Part shown: positions 57,138-64,000 of the stretch, one piece after another
Layout: every line of letters starts with the position of its first letter
Numbering within the stretch: position 1 is the first letter of the stretch
Source: Colletotrichum lupini
Lineage: Eukaryota; Ascomycota; Sordariomycetes; Glomerellales; Glomerellaceae
Direction: 5' to 3'
Assembly: GCF_023278565.1 (NCBI RefSeq)
Contig: NC_064682.1
Span: 3,286,001 to 3,350,000, forward strand
DNA length: 64,000 bases
Notes under the pieces: generated by a model
Seen by the model: the letters and a program-made list of their open reading frames with translations, nothing else
What the model was told of the DNA's origin: nothing
Databases searched by the model: none
Position numbers and translations under genes: made by a program

Positions 57138-58259
57138 ATGGCATCCAGAGTAGGCCCCCGGAGCGCCTCGGACGCAACGCGCTTCACCTCGACCACCCCG
57201 CACGCCGCATCCAAGAGCTCTCCCACATCAGCAGAAGCAGCAGCAGCACCGACAGGGACATCGACAACAGCAACAGCATCCTCAACACCAGCGACAAAGT
57301 CACCACAGCCTCCCAAGATCCCCGGCCGGCAACCGGGCGAGAGCCCCGAAGACCGCGTCCGCCGCCTCCGCGCTGCTCACGAGGCGGCGCGCAAGGCCCA
57401 GACGTCCAGCCTCGACCGCGCCATCGGCGGCAGCCGTCGCTTCTTTGATGTCGCGCACAAGTTTACCGTCCTCGGGTTGGTCGGGTTTACGGGTACGTCT
57501 ACAAAACCCCTCGTACGATTCTTGGAGCAGTGAGAATGGGCATTATCCACGCGGTCGATTCAATTTGTCTCAAAGGACATTTATGGAGGAAGAAGATGAA
57601 GCAAGAAGCGAAAAAAAAAAGAGGCTAACACCCCCAAAGCAATCGCAGGTCTCGTGTCCGTCTACTCCGTCTACGACATGGTAACCTACAACAAGCAACG
57701 CCGCACCGACTTCATCGAAGCCCAGCGCAAAATGGAAGACGACGCCCTCGCCACCGCCCGCCTCGCCTTCATCAAGGGCACCGCCACCGACGCCCAAATC
57801 ACCCTCGTCGAGGAGGCAAACGCCCTCGCCCGCGAGACGGGCGTCAAGCTCCCGCCCTTGCTCTCCGCGCCCACCCACACGACGGGAGCCGAAAAGATCT
57901 TTGGCACAGGCCAGCAAAGGACCGCCGAAGCTTCCTCGACGACCTTCGCTCCCGCCTTCCCTACAACTTCTGAAGCCGCACCCGCCCCGAAACAAAAGAA
58001 GAGCAGCAGCTGGTGGCCCTTTGGCGGCGGCAGCAGCAAATCCGACGCCGCAGAGACCAGCTGGAGCGAGGAGGACGAGTCCTCCGGCGTCCGCGCCACG
58101 GACCTCGCGCGCGCCGTCGAGGACAGGAAAGAGTTCCTCCAGGACAAGGCAAAGGCCGCCTTCGAGCGCGAGAGGGAGAACCAGCGCCGAGGCGGCCCGC
58201 TGGACCAGGTCGGTCTCCCGCAGGAGGAGAAGAAGGCCGAGAAGAAGGGGTGGTGGTAG
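57138..58259 (+). CDS. Cox14-domain (cytochrome oxidase assembly) protein with long C-terminal extension (321 aa)
   Basis: Exons are 57138-57492 and 57649-58259; the 156-bp intron joins VGFTG to LVSVYSVYDMV. The core at about residues 95-140 (SRRFFDVAHKFTVLGLVGF then a single membrane helix and YNKQRR) resembles Cox14, the inner-mitochondrial-membrane protein that stabilises newly made Cox1 in yeast. The preceding ~85 residues are Ser/Thr/Ala/Pro-rich and could be a presequence or a linker; the following ~180 are polar, with SSSWWPFGGGSS and ending KKGWW. Yeast Cox14 is only about 70 residues, so the assignment concerns the core alone. Start at 57138 (CACAATGGCA). The match is from motif recall, not a search; function would be mitochondrial assembly if correct. 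Confidence 0.72.
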
Positions 58260-59303
58260 AGCAAACGACTGCTTACCAAGTTCCCGACGGCCGTTGTTAT
58301 AATATGATACACGAATGAGGTGGGCTGAGGGAAGACGGCGAGGTCTTTGTATCTGAAATGTGACGATAGCTGGTGCACTACAACAAAAAACAAGTCGGCT
58401 TGGAAGGAAGTGTACGAGAAACGACAATCTCCACCCCTAGATAGAGAGTCGGAGAGACGGACACCTACGTCGGTACAAAAATTGGGGGCGAGTTGGGAGA
58501 GAAGGGATGGCAAGGCCGTCTTTTACCACGGCGAGGACGACGAAGAGGAGGGAGAGGGTGAGGAGGCTGCCAAGTGTCACTGTATCATACGTGTTAGACT
58601 GGATTGTGCATTAGATGGCGTCCGGCTTTACAAAGCTTTGCATGCGGGAAAGGGGGCGAAATAACATCACCTTCGTCTTTGCATAGCCAAGTTCCGTTCT
58701 ATCGCGAAGCATCCCGTACCCCGAAACTCATGTTTGCTCGGGTTTACTTGCTTGACACAAGTACGATCATTTCCCGAGTATCACTCGTCATTCGATACAC
58801 AGTCACATGCGTAGAACGGAAATCTGACAATGAACAGCGCTGGCGTATTTCCGCCGCTTAATTATGTCCTTTGGACTGGTATTATGTACAACCGCGAAAA
58901 CGCTTCAAGAATGCAGGCTTCCGCCGAGTCTCAAACTGCCACGCCGGGCCAGTCGACTTCCCAATCCCAAATCATGCATACCGGTAACCTATGAACCGTG
59001 AAAACAGAGCTTGCCCAACAAGCCCCGAGCGAGTGTAAAGTATGTGCGCTAAATGTGGTATTACCGCAAGTCGAGACTCCCATGTCTCTGAAAACCCCCG
59101 TCCCGAAATCATGATTTCCGTGCCTACTCGACCGGAACACACCATCCTGATTGAATCAATGCAATCGCTTGTCGATCTTGTAACTCTTCAAAGCACCTTT
59201 CGTCAAACTCTCTCCGTTTTTGTTCTTCTCTAGGGCGATGCCTGTTCCGTTTGGGAAACATCTGCAACGCCAAATCATCGGGCAAAACGATTTCTTGCCC
59301 GTT
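58260..59303. other. Convergent intergenic region
   Basis: 1 kb of 3' flanks of the Cox14-like and the 59304 gene; short frames only, none supported. Confidence 0.5.
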
Positions 59304-60421
59304 CTATGAGACAACAATGTGATTAAAGTGGCCCGGCACCTTGAGGCGGCACTTTTCGCAATCAGCACGGTAACCGATGCTGAAGCTCTTCTTCATGCCA
59401 GGCTGCCAAGTCCACGAGTTGACAGTGTGCCTAGATCGAATGTGTCCCTTGCGTCCAGGCGAGGGTGTTGCCGGTGCTGACGTCGTTTCAAGGGGAGCGG
59501 CGTCAATGGTAGTGATGACGGGATCATCACTCATCATGTGTGAGTGGTCCTCCACATCCATCATGCCCATATCGTGATGATCGTGTCCGTTGAGAGACGA
59601 CTGTTCTAAGCGGGCAGTCAGGTTGGACGGGAAACCGTTATCGAGGACCATTCCCGGGGGGCTCAGGCTTCCGCTGCCCAGATGGCTCGCCGAGTCCTCG
59701 CCTTCACTAATAGGCGACGGCAGACGGCGATTCTGGATGTTGTGCCAATCGTCGGTGCCTTCCATGGTACGAGGAATGGAACGGGACTCGTCGCTGCCGA
59801 AGCCGGCGTGCATGTGGCCCATATTCACTACGCCGGTACGATGGCTCACCGCGGGACCCGGGCCGCGCCAGTCGCGCGCTGAGGAGCCGCCATTCATGAA
59901 TTGGGAGGCAAAGTTTGGCTGAATCGGGGTGGGCATACGGCCGTTGACAGAGGCGGGCTGGTCTGACTGGATGTGCTGCTGCGGGACAGGAGGCGGCGAC
60001 ATTGTGTCCATCATGTCCATGTCACGATCGGGCTCGGTCGGACCAAAGGGCGAGGGCTGGCAAGACATGGGCGCGGGTGATGACGACCATGGCGAGAAGT
60101 GTGACCTGGGCTGTTCCTCCGAGTCCGAGTCGCCTGGTGTCAGAGTGCAAGGAGCGGCGTTGAGCGGTATAACGGGTGTCGACCAGCGCTTCGAGGAGGT
60201 CGGCGATGTTCGGAGGGGTAGGCATTGAAGGCGTTTCTGTTTCACGGGGGGGAAAGTCAGTAATGCTATCCCAGATGATCACAGAGAAGAGGCTCAAGCA
60301 AGAAATGGGCATGGCCTACGTTTCTGTGTTCACCAAAGCTCAGAGTGCCATTGTGCATGTCCTCCTCATCGTCACGTCCTCTCTTCCGAGTTAGGTCTGG
60401 GTGATGCTGGATTCCGAACAT
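59304..60421 (-). CDS. Conserved fungal Ser/Pro-rich protein with C-terminal CxxC block (344 aa)
   Basis: Exons are 60421-60320 and 60236-59304 on the minus strand. The 83-bp intron (GTAGGC…AAACAG) joins LSFGEHRN to KRLQCLPLRTSP. The N-terminus MFGIQHHPDLTRKRGRDDEE and the block TPGDSDSEEQPR are strongly conserved in filamentous ascomycetes as I recall them. The middle is disordered, rich in Pro, Ser, His and Met. The last ~45 residues (HIRSRHTVNSWTWQPGMKKS, then IGYRADCEKCRLKVPGHFNH) contain a CxxC that may bind metal. No enzymatic domain is visible. An Arg/Lys-rich start suggests nuclear localisation, but function is unknown. The upstream 1 kb is pyrimidine-rich on the coding strand, so a long 5' leader is likely. 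Confidence 0.83.
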
Positions 60422-63310
60422 GGTGAAGGCCGTGGTGTGGGGAGGAGGAGGTGTGGTATGGGTGTATGTAAATGGAATGGGATTGGATGCGACTTTGGTG
60501 AACGGCTAGCGGATGAAATGCAGAGGCGCAACTAGCGATAATAAGCGTCGAGACTCGGATATTGGTATGTAAAGTTGATTATGTCGTTCGGTATGTTGAA
60601 GAAGAGAAGATGGACAGGACAGGACAGAATGACGATGGATGGCACCGAGTGTGCCGTGGCTGCCTTTCTTCTGCTCGTGCACAGGCTGGCGGTGCTTGCG
60701 CTCGTACTGAGTGCTGGGTGCTTGCTGGGTGTAGGTGCCGAGTTGCCCCGGACTGAAGGTGCCGGGATGGGCGGGGGGGTGGTTGGTTCAAGGTTGTGGT
60801 GGCAGGCGCGGGCGTAGGCGCAGCTGCGGGTGCAAAAGTGACAGGCAGGCAGTATCCGTAAAGGGAGGGGGCCTCGTATTTGGCCTGGCGGGTTATTGAA
60901 TTCTATCTGGTCGCTACTGCGTACTACTTCGCGCAAAGGGAGGCTGAGTCGAGTTTAAGCAAGGTGATGCTGCGATAGTTGTAGAATGAGAGCGGAAAGA
61001 GGAGAAGAAAGATGGGAGGGAAGAAGCAGAAGGAGGAGCAAGTGTTGGGGACTCGGAGGAGGTTGACGTTGCGCAGTGCGTGGTGGGTGGTGGTGGTGCG
61101 TGGTGTAAGTCGCACCCGATGAGGCAAGGCTTCGATCTGCACAGCGCCTGTGGTCTGCGGTCTGCGGTCTGCGGAAGCTGTGGACGGTGGGCTACCTGCA
61201 GTAATTCACCTGGGGAAGGACAGGATGAGGTGGGAAGATCCGGTGGCCTGGTCGTGATTGGAGATGCTGCAGTTGTTGTCCGACGCCAGCTTCCCTTCGG
61301 TCCTTTTCTTGGATGAATCTTGTCCGAGTACTGGCTGTGATGGACAAAGATGGCGTTGTATCTCAGAAGGCAAGGTAGGAAGGTATCATGGAGAAACCAG
61401 AAAAGCCAAACCGAGTTGTCGGGAAGGGGGGCAGTCGCAGGTAAAGTAATCCGCCAGGGAAGCAGCGAAGCAGAGACAGGCAAAATAAGGTACTTTGTCC
61501 GTACATGGAAGTTGCACACAATGGAAGGATAGCAACTTGAGCACCTTCTTGCCTTGTAAGCCACCTCGAGAAACGGCGACACGAGGCAGCAGGAACGACA
61601 GAGACCAGTGACGGCAGCCTGCCAGAAAGCGGAATAGCGCAAAGACGCCACAAAAGGGGGGAAAGCAAGAGGCACCAGGAGGCTCCTTCCCTCACACCTC
61701 GCCTCGCCTCATCTACCTAACGAGTAACACCCAGTACCTTCCTTCCTTCCCAATACCCAAGGTACCTAGAACCTACCGGTATTCAATTCCCTCTTTCTCG
61801 ATGTTCAATTTCCATTGGCAGCCTTAAGTCCCCGCCCTGCCTGTGCGGTAGGTACATCTTCAGGACTTCCATTAGCAAGAGGGAAGGCAGGAGAGAAGAA
61901 TTGCAGAAAAAAATGCCAAAGCAAGAAGGAGCCGAAAGGGCCCAGACCGTCAAGGTTCTTCCCGGACCAACGGTTTAGGGGACGTACCGCCTCCACTTGC
62001 ACCCCTAAAGTTTTCTACCTTAGGCAAGCGCGCACACCCACGCAACCACGCACCCTCCACGGCAAGCACGACACGGGAGGTCGGAGACTCGGAGGTGGAG
62101 ACAGGGAGGAGGAGGAGGGGCGCTAAGACGGCGCTAGTTCCACCCTGCTGGAATTGAACCCGCCGGGAACCTGGGAAAAGAAAGGCAAAAGAGCATATGA
62201 AAGACAACAAAAGATCTTGTTCAATGGAGGGTGGTTGGGTTCTCATGGAATGTGATGGCGTCAAGTTGCGACTTCAAAGACCGTAGGGAGACGAGAGCTG
62301 ACTGCCATACTACACGTTGGGATACGAACATCGAAGAGCAATGCGAATGGGTTCGAGTGTTGGACTGTCTCTCTGGAAATAAGAAAACGACCGTGACAAG
62401 GCAATAACTTGGTCCCAAATTGTCCAAGCAAATTGGGGATCAACCACGACCGCAAGACAAGGACAGGACTAATACCGGGATCGGAGAATAAGAAGAGACA
62501 TGCAACATTCGGTTTGCAAAATGCGAATGTGTGATATAAATAGAAACGAAAAGGGAAAAGAAAGCAATGGCCAAAGAGCTGCTATTCCTACCAGCCCAAT
62601 ATCCAAGTGACCGGGGGCATGTTCAACGTCCTGATACTTCCCAATGTGAAGATATCCGAGTTTCTTTCTTCTTTCCAGCTCGCACCGTTGCTGGAAAGAT
62701 TGTAGCATTCCATGTGTCGCGTGCCCATCTACCACAAGCCAACATGACAACTTGCTCACCCCATCTCACAGACCAAACATCATGAACTTGCTCTCGCTCC
62801 TCGCGTCAAAACGGGCGGACAAAGTCCCCATCAGCTACACATCCCTGATAAAGATTTGACTGACTGGCAACTGCTGACCGACCAAGAACTCACCCTTTCC
62901 ATCACCTCGTACCTGACCTCAGAAACCTCGAAAGGAGCAAAACGGTCGCTGAAGAAGACGAGGGTATCTGTGCCAAAGAAAGTTGCAGGGTCACGTACGT
63001 TCGTTCGAGGCGACGTGACCTTCTTGCCGCTGCATGGCGATTTGCTGGTTCGTCCCGCCTGTTCAACCTCTGGCACCCTGTGGCGTGTTCACACATTTCT
63101 TTTTTGTGTCTTGGTCGTTGAAAAGAGGTATCTTCACAGGGTGACAGGACACTCTGAGGGACGTGATGGGTTGCGGTGTGTAGTGGTGTTGAGGGCTGCG
63201 TTTCAGGATTGCTTCATGAGAGGCCGGGGTGGGTGGGATGAAAGCGGTTGAGTGGGCGGGTTGGGTTGCACCACCAGGACTTTTCCGACCATGACGGCGG
63301 GGTCACGGGA
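60422..63310. other. Long intergenic region upstream of the 60421 gene
   Basis: 2.9 kb. Up to about 61700 the minus strand is pyrimidine-rich, consistent with a long leader and promoter for the minus-strand gene. The frames at 60914-61675, 61815-62126 and 62856-63251 lack family-like sequence or plausible starts and are not called. Confidence 0.5.
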
Positions 63311-63800
63311 CTATTCGTGATCGCTACGGAGTAATCCTTCACGATATCCTTTTGGGGCGACTTGATTGTGGATGGGAGGCGAGTCCCTAGAGAAGATCAT
63401 GTTGCGAAGGGTGTTGAACTTGAGTCGCCATCTTACGTCGTCGTTGAGGTCATCGTCTGCACCCAGGCTTTCTACATACTCGGTCTTTAGGTCTACTCGA
63501 TGGCAGTGATCACCAGGTAAAGAATGTCTATCGGACTCATGTGTAGCTATTTCCGCGATGTCGTAGTCACGATCTAGGTATGAAAGTAAATAAGGCTTCC
63601 AGTGCGAAAAAGGCCAGCCGCACCTTTCCTCTTCGGCCACCTCGCGAATCTCAAAAAGCCTAAAGACGCGAATCGGCCCAAACTTGCGCAAGATCTGGTT
63701 CCACGGCCTGAGCCATGCCGCAAACCTCGATTGCCAAGAGGCTCGCTCTTCGGCGAACAGCACAGAGCCGCAGGTTCCAACTGATGGTACTACCACGACC
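63311..63800 (-). CDS. Possible 3'-terminal exon of a gene running off the right edge
   Basis: An open frame of 163 codons on the minus strand ends with TGA-type stop at 63311 and has no ATG at its 5' side; a splice-acceptor-like GACGCAG precedes 63800 and an in-frame stop lies just upstream, so this could only be translated as a downstream exon. The peptide looks protein-like rather than random: VFRLFEIREVAEEERCGWPF, then RWRLKFNTLRNMIFSRDSPP. I do not recognise a family. The upstream exon and the true start would lie in the last 200 bases or beyond the window. It may also be a degraded pseudogene or chance frame. Confidence 0.35.
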
Positions 63801-64000
63801 CTGCGTCAAAAGGCAGAATAAAGCAATGGCCAAGACGGAGCGTGAGGCCCGTCTTCAACCCAATGGGCCTTACCCTACCTGACAAGGTGTTTGGTTGATG
63901 ATGTTGCTGTGTTTACAGATGATACATCTCACGTCCGCGTAGAATCCATTTATACCTACCCAAAAGTCATATCAGAGTTGCATGTCTCAGCCGTTCCTTT

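Noticed and set aside
62140..62175. Sequence GGAATTGAACC resembling a tRNA T-arm
   Set aside because: The T-stem has mismatches and no cloverleaf can be drawn.

Overview
This window is genomic DNA of a filamentous ascomycete (Pezizomycotina; gene content points to the Sordariomycetes, possibly a plant-associated species, but genus is not decided by the sequence). The evidence is: genes split by short GT...AG introns (mostly 49-120 bp) with CTRAY-type branch points, G/C-ending codons in genes against A/T-richer spacers, and families restricted to or typical of these fungi (Zn2Cys6 regulator, LaeA-like methyltransferase, PTH11/rhodopsin-like membrane protein, small secreted cysteine-rich proteins). 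I reassembled 22 genes by joining exons by eye; splice sites were chosen so that reading frame and family alignment both continue. No rRNA, tRNA, CRISPR array or intact transposon was found.

Layout. 1-1448: the 3' end of an NRPS-like reductase, cut by the left edge. 2038-2883: secreted cupin-like small protein. 2884-10468: 7.6 kb with no convincing gene, becoming pyrimidine-rich toward a conserved 323-residue protein (10469-11440), probably its long leader and promoter. 12783-24685: O-methyltransferase, LaeA-like methyltransferase, secreted EEP-family nuclease/phosphatase, rhodopsin-like seven-helix protein and a cytochrome P450. 25999-33699: a secreted 8-cysteine peptide, a head-to-head pair of Zn2Cys6 regulator and DHA1-type MFS transporter, and a 55-residue secreted 6-cysteine peptide too short for ordinary ORF calling. 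34728-46711: two MFS sugar-transporter-family proteins bracketing a Sde182-type nucleoside hydrolase-like protein, a flavin monooxygenase and an aldo-keto reductase. 49438-49869: secreted 14-cysteine IDI-2-like protein.

From about 50.9 kb the character changes to conserved cell biology: a SmgGDS-like armadillo protein, ribosomal protein eL13 (whose first exon is only the ATG), a Cox14-domain protein and a conserved fungal Ser/Pro-rich protein. A possible 3' exon of another gene lies at the right edge (63311-63800).

How the genes may work together. The left 49 kb reads as an accessory block: oxidative and methyl-transfer tailoring enzymes, a pathway-type regulator divergent from an efflux pump, sugar uptake linked to an oxidoreductase set, and four secreted proteins. 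No complete polyketide or peptide synthase is visible, so either the core enzyme is the NRPS-like protein that runs off the left edge, or these are catabolic/detoxifying functions. This grouping is inference from position and families; co-expression would decide it.
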